Assembly (NCBI GenBank): GCA_001604405.1
Contig: LVBL01000003.1
Span: 62,001 to 126,000, forward strand
DNA from: Spirochaetales bacterium Spiro_10
GTDB lineage: Bacteria; Spirochaetota; Spirochaetia; Treponematales; Treponemataceae
DNA length: 64,000 nucleotides
Direction of reading: 5' to 3'
Shown: piece after piece, positions 1 to 6,891 of the stretch
How the letters are laid out: every line of letters begins with the position of its first letter
How positions within the stretch are numbered: the first letter of the stretch is position 1
Translations under genes and position numbers: made by a program
The notes under the pieces: model-generated
What the model was told of the DNA's origin: nothing
What the model saw: the letters and a program-made list of their open reading frames with translations, nothing else
Databases searched by the model: none

Positions 1-336
1 TTCTCCGTTAGCTGGACATTCGTAGAGGACGCAACTTGGATCGGGATAACCGGCGACTACTGGTTCCTGAACGACAAGATCACGAACATCGGCTCGGCCT
101 CGCTGAACTGGTTTATCGGCGTGGGATTCTTCGCGGATTTCATCTTCCCCGAGGACGACTTCATTCTCAACGGCGGCGTGCGCATACCGGTCGGTTTGAA
201 CATGTACACCTTCAGGGGGCAGTTCGAGCCCTTCCTGATGGTTGCGCCCTCATTCGGCGTGCAGCTGGTTCCGTCGCTCGACACGACGGACATATTCTTC
301 CCGATATCGATCGGCTTCAGATTCTGGTTCAAGTAA
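1..336 (+). CDS. Outer-membrane beta-barrel protein, C-terminal fragment (5' end outside window)
   Basis: Frame 1 is open from the first base to TAA at 334-336, giving about 111 residues. They show alternating aromatic/polar strands, a conserved-looking segment GGVRIPVGLN, and an end in FRFWFK. This strand-and-turn pattern, rich in Phe, Trp and Gly with a C-terminal aromatic strand, is what the last strands of a small outer-membrane or porin-like barrel look like. The start codon lies upstream of the window, so length, signal peptide and family cannot be judged. A rho-independent terminator follows 16 bases after the stop, so this is the last gene of its unit. A soluble beta-rich protein is possible but less likely. 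Confidence 0.6.
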   Translation, partial: FSVSWTFVEDATWIGITGDYWFLNDKITNIGSASLNWFIGVGFFADFIFPEDDFILNGGVRIPVGLNMYTFRGQFEPFLMVAPSFGVQLVPSLDTTDIFFPISIGFRFWFK

Positions 337-352
337 CCGGACAGAAACCCAC

Positions 353-380
353 AACCGTCCCTTTTCGGGACGGTTTTTTT
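353..380 (+). terminator. Rho-independent terminator after barrel gene
   Basis: CCGTCCC (355-361) pairs with GGGACGG (367-373) around a 5-nt loop, extended by flanking AA/TT, and a run of seven T follows at 374-380. It ends the unit of the barrel gene and lies just before the promoter of the next gene. Confidence 0.9.
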
Positions 381-381
381 A

Positions 382-390
382 TGCTAAAAT
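382..390 (+). promoter_or_regulatory. Candidate extended -10 promoter for the uracil phosphoribosyltransferase gene
   Basis: TGCTAAAAT is an extended -10 (TG-n-TAAAAT) directly after the terminator T-run. The predicted start of transcription is near 397 and a good ribosome site (GGAGGA, about 405-410) precedes the ATG at 418. No clear -35 is seen, which is usual for extended -10 promoters. Confidence 0.5.
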
Positions 391-417
391 GCCCGGTTAG
401 TAACGGAGGATCGAGGA

Positions 418-1485
418 ATGAGCAGAGTGGTGTTAGGGGCGGATTCGCTTGACGGGTATTTGACGGACAAGGATCAGGCATATCTTGCGAAGATGGACGG
501 GCTATACGCGCGCGCCATGGATTCCTTCAAGGTTCTTGCCGCGGGAGGATTCAGCTCCGCACTCGTGAACGAGGAAAAAAAGGTCATTGACATATTCAAC
601 GAGATGGGCCACGTCATGCAGGAGATCTGCAAGGAAGCGCCGGGCATCAAGGTGTATTCCTTCGAGACCGAGGAGCAGAGCCACGCGGAGGCCTCCCGCG
701 TCATCGCCAAACTGCGGGACATCAGGACGGGTCATAACGAATTCGTATATTACACGCAACGCGCCTACGAGATGCTCTTCCGGCTCGCCTATAACCGGAA
801 CCACTCGGACAACAAGAACTATCTCGTCGTCAAGACGCCGGTTACCGCCCCGGTACAGAATTACGCTGTCCACAAGATACCGGACATCGACTACAAGATA
901 GAGAATTCGGTCATGTGCGTTCTCCTTCGCGGGGCACTCCTTCCGTCGATGATCGTTTCAAAGGAGATCGAGGAATACTCATCCCACGGGTACGTTACCC
1001 CGTTCGCACTCTTCAAGATCAAGCGCGACGACTCGAAAAAAGAAAACAACATGGAGTACATTCTCGACCTCGACAAGTCTTTTTTCAATATCGAGGACAT
1101 GAACGGCAAGGATCTCATATTCGCGGATCCAATGAACGCGACCGGCGGAAGTCTCGTTACCGTCGTTAAGTACCTCATGGAGAACGGCGTCAAGCCGAAG
1201 TCCATCAGCTTTTTCAACGTGATCTCCGCTCTCAAGGGAGCCCTGCGTGTCGTTCGCGCGCTTGACAACTGCACGGTCTACACCCTCTGGATGGATCCCG
1301 TCCTCAATTCCTCCGCCTATATCATGCCGGGTCTCGGAGACGCGGGAGACCGGATCAACGGCAAGGATACCGAGGATACCCCGAGAAACATCATACAGCT
1401 CGTCGCGGACTACGGTTCGGACATCGCGGGACTGTACCGATCCCAGTTGCGAAAGATCGAGCAGACGGTGTTGGGTTCTCACTGA
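418..1485 (+). CDS. upp: Uracil phosphoribosyltransferase-like protein with long N-terminal extension
   Basis: Predicted to make UMP from uracil and PRPP (pyrimidine salvage, cytoplasm). The C-terminal two thirds match the UPRT fold: a PRPP-binding loop around residues 234-250 ([12 protein letters not shown]) and the uracil-site segment [12 protein letters not shown] at about 303-314. The protein has 355 residues, while ordinary UPRT has about 210. The extra sequence is mostly at the N terminus (about 75-80 residues, mixed charge, no signal peptide), with an insert between the core strands near residues 195-215. ATG at 418 is preceded by GGAGGATCGAGGA. The stop overlaps the start of the next gene by one base (TGATG), so the two are probably co-transcribed. 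A divergent phosphoribosyltransferase with another base as substrate remains possible. Confidence 0.8.
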   Translation: MSRVVLGADSLDGYLTDKDQAYLAKMDGLYARAMDSFKVLAAGGFSSALVNEEKKVIDIFNEMGHVMQEICKEAPGIKVYSFETEEQSHAEASRVIAKLRDIRTGHNEFVYYTQRAYEMLFRLAYNRNHSDNKNYLVVKTPVTAPVQNYAVHKIPDIDYKIENSVMCVLLRGALLPSMIVSKEIEEYSSHGYVTPFALFKIKRDDSKKENNMEYILDLDKSFFNIEDMNGKDLIFADPMNATGGSLVTVVKYLMENGVKPKSISFFNVISALKGALRVVRALDNCTVYTLWMDPVLNSSAYIMPGLGDAGDRINGKDTEDTPRNIIQLVADYGSDIAGLYRSQLRKIEQTVLGSH

Positions 1486-2129
1486 TGGCGGACTGCGAAG
1501 GCGCCTCCCGCGCGGCCTGCGCGCTATCCGCGCCCGCGTTAGCAGTTATCGCGTTGTTCTCCGTCATCCTCCTCGCGTTCGCGTCGTGCGCCTCGCGGAG
1601 GGCGTCGTACGCGGAACGCGAGCTCGCCTCGGAGTATCTTTCGGTTGCCGACGCGTACGCGGAATTGGGAAAGCACGAAAAGGCCATCGAGTTCTACCTT
1701 CGCGCTCGAAAGGTGGAGGAATACCGGAACGCGACCTCGTATTCGCTCGGCAGGATGTACGCCCTTGCGGGCAAGTGGCGCGAGGCGGCCGACATGTTCG
1801 GGGCCCTGCACCGCGAGGAACCCGAAAACTCGCGGGTCTCGGCGGCCTATGCCTTCGCGCTCGCCTCGGTCGGCGAGACGGAACTCGCGCTGACCGTCTA
1901 CGAGGCCGCATACCGCGCGAAATCGGGAGACCCCGCCACGAACAGGGATTATGCCGAGATGCTGTTGATCGCGGGAAAGCCGGAGGAGGCGATCAGCCAC
2001 ATTGCCCTTGTCCGGGACGCCTTCGCCGACACGAAGGTCGCAGCCGATCTCGACTCGATTGAAAAGCGCGCCCTCGACACGATCGCGGCGAGGACGAAGG
2101 TTCCCGACGCGAATAAGCCGGCCCAATAG
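1485..2129 (+). CDS. TPR-repeat lipoprotein
   Basis: 214 residues. The N terminus has a hydrophobic stretch ending in a lipobox-like LLAFASC with the candidate lipidated Cys at residue 35, so it should be exported and membrane-anchored. The rest is helical with at least three TPR-like units (for example AYAELGKHEKAIEFYLRA, then MYALAGKWREAADMFGAL). Such proteins act as scaffolds in envelope assembly, but no specific partner can be named. The start overlaps the previous stop by one base (TGATG). It converges on thiI with about 20 bases between the stops and no visible terminator. Confidence 0.75.
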   Translation: MADCEGASRAACALSAPALAVIALFSVILLAFASCASRRASYAERELASEYLSVADAYAELGKHEKAIEFYLRARKVEEYRNATSYSLGRMYALAGKWREAADMFGALHREEPENSRVSAAYAFALASVGETELALTVYEAAYRAKSGDPATNRDYAEMLLIAGKPEEAISHIALVRDAFADTKVAADLDSIEKRALDTIAARTKVPDANKPAQ

Positions 2130-2149
2130 GCGCCCTTGCCCTTCGTACG

Positions 2150-3349
2150 CTACTTTTTCCAGCCGAACCGCTTGTGCTCACGGGCGGCAAACGCCTTCTC
2201 GAGGTACGGGCCCATGCCCATCGAATCGTAGATGGCTGTTGCCTCCTCCAGAGTCGCGCGGAGAACCGGGTGCTTTGGGGAGAAAAGGACGCAGCAGTCC
2301 TCGTACGGAAGGATGGACGTCTCGTACGTTCCGATTTCCTTAGCGACGCCGATGATCTCTTCCTTGTCCATCCCGACGAGCGGCCTGATGACGAGATGCC
2401 TCGCGCGCGACGCGGTGACCGAGATGTTGTCGATCGTCTGGCTCGCGACCTGCCCCAGGCTTTCGCCGGTGATGATCGCCTTCGAGCCCGTGATGCCGCA
2501 GGCCATGTTCGCGACCTCCATCATGCACATCCTGAGCAGGAGCGTCGCGTAGTCGTGCGGGGCCGTGTCCCGAATGCGCTGTTGCACCTCGGTGAACGGC
2601 ACGATGTTGAGATGCGTACCGAGCCCGTATTCGGCGAGAATCGCCGCGAGGTCTTCGACCTTCCGTTGCGCCTCGGGTGAGGTGTACGGATGCGAATGGA
2701 AATAGAGGCAGTCGACCTTCATTCCCCGCCGTATCATCCTGAAGCCCGCCACGGGGGAGTCGATTCCGCCCGACAGGAGCAAGAGGCCCTTGCCGCCGGT
2801 TCCGCAGGGAAGTCCGCGCAATCCGCGTTCTTCGGGTCCGTACACGAAGGTCCGCTCGCGGACCTCGACCGAGATTCTCGCGTCGGGGCGGTGGACGTCA
2901 ACCGCCATGATGCCTTCCTCGTAAATCGCCTCTCCGACGCGCCTTGATATCTCGTACGAACTGAGCGGGAAGGCCTTGTCGGACCTGCGCGTTTCGACCT
3001 TGAACGTCTTTGCGCCGAGGGAAACCGCGCGACGCGCCTCGGCAAGGCCCGCCTCCGTGATCGCCTCTATCGTTTTCGCCGTCACCGTCGCGCGCGCCCA
3101 TCCGGTGATGCCGACGAGGTGTCTCAGCGCGTATTCGATCCGCCCAGAATCCTCCTCGCGGCCTTCGATATACATCCTGCCGGCACGAAGCTGTACCCGG
3201 GCTTGCTGCCCCTCGAGGAAGAGCTGGGCGTTTTGCACCAGACGTTGCTCGAAATCCTTGAGGTTTCCGCTTTTAAGCGTCAGCTCTCCGAGCTTTACGA
3301 GATATACCGCCGACCGTTCCTGCAGACCAACTATTTTCTTGACGCTCAT
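2150..3349 (-). CDS. thiI: tRNA 4-thiouridine synthase ThiI (no rhodanese domain)
   Basis: ThiI activates U8 of tRNA with ATP and transfers sulfur to give 4-thiouridine; in some bacteria it also feeds thiazole synthesis. I start at ATG 3349-3347 (MSVKKIVGL, 399 residues) because CGGAGA lies at the right distance. A further-upstream start at 3400 would overlap the preceding gene with low-quality sequence. A ferredoxin-like/THUMP region (about 60-165) is followed by a PP-loop ATPase core with LLLSGGIDSP near residue 190. The segment EDCCVLFSPKHP near 345-356 probably holds the conserved catalytic Cys. The protein ends there, so the C-terminal rhodanese domain of the E. coli enzyme is absent, as in Bacillus ThiI, which depends on a dedicated cysteine desulfurase. 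One is encoded 10 bases upstream. Confidence 0.92.
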   Translation of the reverse strand: MSVKKIVGLQERSAVYLVKLGELTLKSGNLKDFEQRLVQNAQLFLEGQQARVQLRAGRMYIEGREEDSGRIEYALRHLVGITGWARATVTAKTIEAITEAGLAEARRAVSLGAKTFKVETRRSDKAFPLSSYEISRRVGEAIYEEGIMAVDVHRPDARISVEVRERTFVYGPEERGLRGLPCGTGGKGLLLLSGGIDSPVAGFRMIRRGMKVDCLYFHSHPYTSPEAQRKVEDLAAILAEYGLGTHLNIVPFTEVQQRIRDTAPHDYATLLLRMCMMEVANMACGITGSKAIITGESLGQVASQTIDNISVTASRARHLVIRPLVGMDKEEIIGVAKEIGTYETSILPYEDCCVLFSPKHPVLRATLEEATAIYDSMGMGPYLEKAFAAREHKRFGWKK

Positions 3350-3359
3350 CCTGTCTCCG

Positions 3360-4502
3360 TTACAGTGTTCCGGCCACCGCGGACCCGAGGGTCTCGGCAA
3401 AAGACTCGATCTCGGCGATGGTCGTCGAGTGTCCTATCGAGACGCGAACCGCGTTTTGCGCGATATCCGCCCCGACGTTCATGGACTCGAGCCCGTTTTT
3501 CCGTCCTCTTTTTGAGGAACAGGCGGAACCGGTTGAAATGTGAAAACCCCGTTCCGAGAGAACCCGCACGAGGACCTCTCCGGGAAGCGAGTCATTCGTA
3601 ATCTGGACGATGGCGGGGGAGTACCCCCGGCCCGCCGGCGTCCTGCCCCGGGGAAGCACTGTGACGCCCGGCGTGGAGGAAAGAAGTCGCACAAGCTCCG
3701 TTCCCGCGCGCTCGATTCGGGCGATTTCGTCGTCCGAACGGAGACACCGCTCGAGGCAGTGGGCAAGTGCTACCGCGCCCGCGAGGTTCACGGTTCCGCT
3801 CCGAATCCCCCCCTCCTGGCCCCCTCCGCGAAGAAACGGCTCAAGGGGCTTGGCGAGGTACAAGAGGCCGATACCGCGCGGTCCGCCGATCTTGTGGGCG
3901 CTGATCGAGAATGAGTCGATGCCGGGCGCGTCGAACCGAAACCGCACCTTGCCGACGGCCTGGACGGCGTCGACGTGGAGATGCGGCTTGCGACCCCCCT
4001 GGCCCGCGCGCGACAGGGCCTCGGCGATCTCATTGACGGGCTGTATCGCGCCCGACTCGTTGTGTACGGCAAGTACCGCGACGAGCAGCGTGTCCGGACG
4101 GAGGGCCGACGTCACCGCCTCGGGAGTGATGAAACCCTCGGCGCTCGACGGGATTCTCAGCACCTCGAAGCCCAGTTGCTCCATCGCGCGCGCCTGTTCC
4201 GACATGGCGGGATGCTCCAGCGCGCTTATAGCTATCGAGCCGCGGACGGGCCTTCGCAGGAGCGAAAGAACCGGCAGGTGGTCTCCCTCGGTTCCCCCGG
4301 AGGTGAAGACGACGCCCCGGGAGGGGACGTTCAGCGCCTCCGCGCACCGCCTTCTCGCGGTTTCGAGCGCGTCCATGGACCGCTTTCCCGGGAGGTGCGG
4401 GCTTGCGGGATTCGCGAAGTTCGCGAGGCTCGTTTCGGAAAAGAGGCGAATCGCGTCCGGGTCCGGAACAGCGGTCGCCGCCCAATCGAGGTAGACGCTC
4501 AC
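3360..4502 (-). CDS. Cysteine desulfurase (NifS/IscS family), likely sulfur donor to ThiI
   Basis: A PLP enzyme that takes sulfur from cysteine as an enzyme-bound persulfide. The start is set at GTG 4502-4500 (VSVYLDWAATA, the usual N terminus of the family), which overlaps the aroB stop as GTGA; 380 residues fits the family. Seen: SGGTEGDHL (PLP phosphate region), HVDAVQAVGK, the PLP lysine in SISAHKIGGPRG, and the catalytic Cys in STGSACSSKRG. It lies between aroB and thiI with a 10-base gap to thiI, which suggests a NifZ-type desulfurase dedicated to ThiI rather than general Fe-S assembly (no iscU or sufBCD nearby). In the family motif SGGTEADN, Ala-Asp-Asn is replaced by Gly-Asp-His here. 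Confidence 0.88.
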   Translation of the reverse strand: MSVYLDWAATAVPDPDAIRLFSETSLANFANPASPHLPGKRSMDALETARRRCAEALNVPSRGVVFTSGGTEGDHLPVLSLLRRPVRGSIAISALEHPAMSEQARAMEQLGFEVLRIPSSAEGFITPEAVTSALRPDTLLVAVLAVHNESGAIQPVNEIAEALSRAGQGGRKPHLHVDAVQAVGKVRFRFDAPGIDSFSISAHKIGGPRGIGLLYLAKPLEPFLRGGGQEGGIRSGTVNLAGAVALAHCLERCLRSDDEIARIERAGTELVRLLSSTPGVTVLPRGRTPAGRGYSPAIVQITNDSLPGEVLVRVLSERGFHISTGSACSSKRGRKNGLESMNVGADIAQNAVRVSIGHSTTIAEIESFAETLGSAVAGTL

Positions 4503-5563
4503 GCGAGGACCCCGAGTACGTCCTCGTCGGAAACCTCGGATACGTATGTGGAATTGAGCTCGCGCTGAAGCACGAACCGAACCGCTCCCCCCCGTTTTTT
4601 CTTGTCGGACTTCATCGCGGCAAGGAGCTTCCTCGCCGTATCCAGCGGGTCTCCGGCGCCCGCGAGCGCGGGATGCCCGGTTCCCGTGGGCCATCCGTAG
4701 GACTCAAGGGTCGCGCGGACGTCGTCGCGGTACTCCGGGTCGGTTGTCCCGAGCCTGCATCCGAGCTCGAGCGCGCGGGATATCCCCCAGGCGACCGCCT
4801 CGCCGTGGGAAACGACGCCGAATCCGGCGACGCTCTCGAGGGCGTGGGCGAAGGTATGCCCGAGATTGAGGTACATCCGTTCGCCCGATTCCTTCAGGTC
4901 GCGTTCGACCACTCGGGCCTTCGCCTGGACGCATCGCTTCACCATCTCGAGTAGGAGTTCGCCGTCCCGCCTGAGGACGTCATCCCGGCGTTCCTGCATG
5001 ATCTGGTACAGTTTCGGGGCGTACAGCAAGGCCGTTTTGAGAACCTCCGCGAGTCCGGACCGGAATTCCCGCTCCGGCAACGTTTCGAGCGCGGCGACGG
5101 AGACGTGAACGGATGAGGCCGGATAGAAGGTGCCGACGCAGTTCTTGTAATTTCCGAAGTCCACGCCGGTTTTGCCGCCGATGGCGGCATCCGCCATGGC
5201 GAGCAGGGTGGTCGGGACGAGCTCGAGACGGGCTCCGCGCATGTACAGAGAGGCGGCAAAGGCCGTCATGTCGGTAATGACTCCGCCGCCGAAACCGACA
5301 AAGAGGCTGTCGCGGGCAAGCCCGGCGCGCAAGGCCTCCGAAAGTATGGTTTCCACGGACGCCAGGGTTTTGCCCGATTCGCCGGCGGGCAGGACGACGG
5401 TCGGCGAGCCGGCGACGAAGGAGCGCGCGGTCCCGAGAAGAGAAACCGTGTTGGTGTCGGTTACGTAGAGGCCGCCCGATGGGGGAAGCGCGGGGACGGT
5501 AAGTTCCCGATGAAAGAGGACGCTGGCGTTCCCGTCGGGAAGCGCGTACGTGAAGGTATCCAT
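4499..5563 (-). CDS. aroB: 3-dehydroquinate synthase
   Basis: Second step of the shikimate pathway: DAHP to 3-dehydroquinate, with NAD and a divalent metal. 354 residues is the usual length. Seen: VGFGGGVITDMTAFAASLYMRG (NAD-binding glycine motif; GGG-x-x-x-D), PTTLLAMADAAIGGKTGVDF, KNCVGTFYP, and the metal ligands expected in RSGLAEVLKTALL (Glu), LNLGHTFAHALE (His) and SHGEAVAWG (His). No other aro gene is nearby. It implies de novo aromatic synthesis, which host-restricted treponemes lack. ATG 5563 has no Shine-Dalgarno but sits 6 nt after a good promoter. The stop overlaps the next GTG. Confidence 0.94.
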   Translation of the reverse strand: MDTFTYALPDGNASVLFHRELTVPALPPSGGLYVTDTNTVSLLGTARSFVAGSPTVVLPAGESGKTLASVETILSEALRAGLARDSLFVGFGGGVITDMTAFAASLYMRGARLELVPTTLLAMADAAIGGKTGVDFGNYKNCVGTFYPASSVHVSVAALETLPEREFRSGLAEVLKTALLYAPKLYQIMQERRDDVLRRDGELLLEMVKRCVQAKARVVERDLKESGERMYLNLGHTFAHALESVAGFGVVSHGEAVAWGISRALELGCRLGTTDPEYRDDVRATLESYGWPTGTGHPALAGAGDPLDTARKLLAAMKSDKKKRGGAVRFVLQRELNSTYVSEVSDEDVLGVLA

Positions 5564-5569
5564 GGGGGC

Positions 5570-5598
5570 ATTTTAGTAAGTATTCGCGTCCATTGCAA
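5570..5598 (-). promoter_or_regulatory. Promoter for aroB, apparently leaderless
   Basis: On the minus strand TTGCAA (5598-5593), a 17-nt spacer and TAAAAT (5575-5570) are followed by only six bases (GCCCCC) before the aroB ATG at 5563. The expected transcription start falls on or next to the A of ATG. It overlaps the last codons of the upstream gene. No purine-rich ribosome site is present. Confidence 0.6.
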
Positions 5599-6223
5599 GG
5601 AAGTCGGCGCGAACTTTTTCGAGGCGCGCGAGTTCGCGGCCGATCGTCCGGCCGTAATCGAGCGTTCCCCGGAGGATTCCCTCGCGCTCATCCTCCCAGG
5701 CCTGCAAGCCTTCGATGTAAAGGAACCTGAACTCCTTGACGTTCGCCCGCTCTGCCCAGATTTTCGCCTCGGTCCAGTAGACCAGCGCGGTCCGGTAACA
5801 GGTTTCGGCGGTATCGAGGCTCTCGAGATTTTGCCGTTTCCAGGGCGCGTTGTAGAAATAGGCGACCTGTTTGTCCCATTTCAGACCGAGCCTGAGATGC
5901 TGTTCGACGAGTTTCAGGTTGAGGTGCATCATGACGATGTACCGGTATTTTTCCCATTCTTTTTTTGTTCCGATCTTGCCGAGGGCGTACAGGGGATTGG
6001 CGAAATCGGCCTCGATCGCGCGCTCGAGCCAGTAGATGTTTTCCATGACGTCGTCAGGGTCCTGCTGGTAATGAACGTGGTAGAGCTTGTAAAACTGCTC
6101 TTTGTACCGCACGACATAGGCGTCAGCGTCGCGGGCGGGAACGGCGAGGAGTAAAAAAACGAGCGCCGCTACGAGCGGTCCTGTGCGCATGCCCGGCCCA
6201 GAGGCCCGATTCCGCGGATTCAT
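5573..6223 (-). CDS. Exported protein of unknown function in the tmk-aroB operon
   Basis: 216 residues from ATG 6223, two bases after the tmk stop; an alternative start is ATG 6190, which would place the signal peptide at the very N terminus. A hydrophobic signal-like segment (RTGPLVAALVFLLLAVPA) ends in a likely cleavage site near DADA-YVV. The mature part is helical and rich in Tyr, Trp and Lys (YKEQFYKLYHVHYQQDP, YFYNAPWKRQNLESLDTAETCYRTALVYWTEAKIW), with weak TPR character in its second half. I do not recognise a named family. I infer a periplasmic or outer-membrane-associated spirochaete protein. Its co-directional place between tmk and aroB says little about its role. Confidence 0.7.
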   Translation of the reverse strand: MNPRNRASGPGMRTGPLVAALVFLLLAVPARDADAYVVRYKEQFYKLYHVHYQQDPDDVMENIYWLERAIEADFANPLYALGKIGTKKEWEKYRYIVMMHLNLKLVEQHLRLGLKWDKQVAYFYNAPWKRQNLESLDTAETCYRTALVYWTEAKIWAERANVKEFRFLYIEGLQAWEDEREGILRGTLDYGRTIGRELARLEKVRADFLAMDANTY

Positions 6224-6225
6224 GC

Positions 6226-6849
6226 CTACATTTTCGGCAACTCCGACACGATACTCCATATCTTTTCGGCGATTTCTTCTATCGGACGCGTGGCGTCGAT
6301 CCGGACAATCCGCATGCCGGGCTCCTGCTCCTCGAATCGCCCGACGACCTCACGATAACGTTCCTGTACGACCCGTTGAAACGATTCTTTTTCGTAGATC
6401 TCGGCCGATCCGCCGCGCGAGCGGATTCGCTCCATGGAGAGTGCCGCGTCAATTTCGAAGAAGAAAAGGTATTCGGGAAGCGGAAATCCCCTGTTGAGAC
6501 TCGCGGGAAGTTCGGTATCGCCCGTCGATCCCTGGTAAGCGAGACTTGAAAATACGTACCGGTCCGAGAATACGGCCATTCCCGCGGAAAGGTGTTCCTC
6601 TATACCTCCCGCGCCGTAGACGTGCTCGCACCGATCCGCTGCAAACAGGTGGGCCATGGTGTCGGGATGAACGCGCCGCTCCCCCGAGAGGAGCCTGCGG
6701 ATGAGCTTTCCCGTTTCCCCATCGGTAGGTTCGGCCGTGAACCACGCCTTCTTTCCCCGGGATACAAACCGTCTTTCCATTTCGCGAAGCTGCGTCGTCG
6801 TTCCGGTGCCGTCAATCCCCTCGAAAACGGCGAAATTGCGCAATATCAT
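6226..6849 (-). CDS. tmk: Thymidylate kinase with altered P-loop
   Basis: Phosphorylates dTMP to dTDP. 207 residues, normal length. N-terminal FEGIDGTGTTTQL is the P-loop, but the usual Lys (GxxGxGKT/S) is Thr here. Other family features are intact: TAEPTDGETGKLIRR (DRX/TEP region), ADRCEH, and FSDRYVFSSLAYQG (the DRY motif). A LID-like segment GGSAEIYE lies near residues 150-157. ATG 6849 has a purine-rich AAAAAGGGG about 12 nt upstream. First gene of tmk-unknown-aroB-desulfurase-thiI and divergent from tamB over a shared AT-rich promoter. The missing P-loop Lys could change activity, or it could be a lineage-wide variant with another residue taking its role. Confidence 0.88.
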   Translation of the reverse strand: MILRNFAVFEGIDGTGTTTQLREMERRFVSRGKKAWFTAEPTDGETGKLIRRLLSGERRVHPDTMAHLFAADRCEHVYGAGGIEEHLSAGMAVFSDRYVFSSLAYQGSTGDTELPASLNRGFPLPEYLFFFEIDAALSMERIRSRGGSAEIYEKESFQRVVQERYREVVGRFEEQEPGMRIVRIDATRPIEEIAEKIWSIVSELPKM

Positions 6850-6871
6850 TGTATTATAACGCCCCTTTTTC

Positions 6872-6883
6872 TGTTATTATACT
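6872..6883. promoter_or_regulatory. Shared, near-symmetric -10 region for divergent tmk (-) and tamB (+)
   Basis: On the plus strand TGTTATTAT (6872-6880) is an extended -10 and TATACT (6878-6883) an alternative, with the tamB ATG at 6892, so the leader is at most a few bases. On the minus strand TATAAT (6881-6876) points at tmk, whose leader would be about 20 nt and contain AAAAAGGGG. The two -10 boxes use the same base pairs. A second minus-strand TATAAT at 6858-6853 sits only 3 nt before the tmk ATG. No convincing -35 is seen on either strand. Confidence 0.5.
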
Positions 6884-6891
6884 ACACTGGA

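Noticed and set aside
4503-4694. A 64-residue N-terminal extension of the cysteine desulfurase
   Set aside because: Arg/Gly-rich sequence overlapping aroB in another frame. The family starts at the GTG at 4502, which overlaps the aroB stop.
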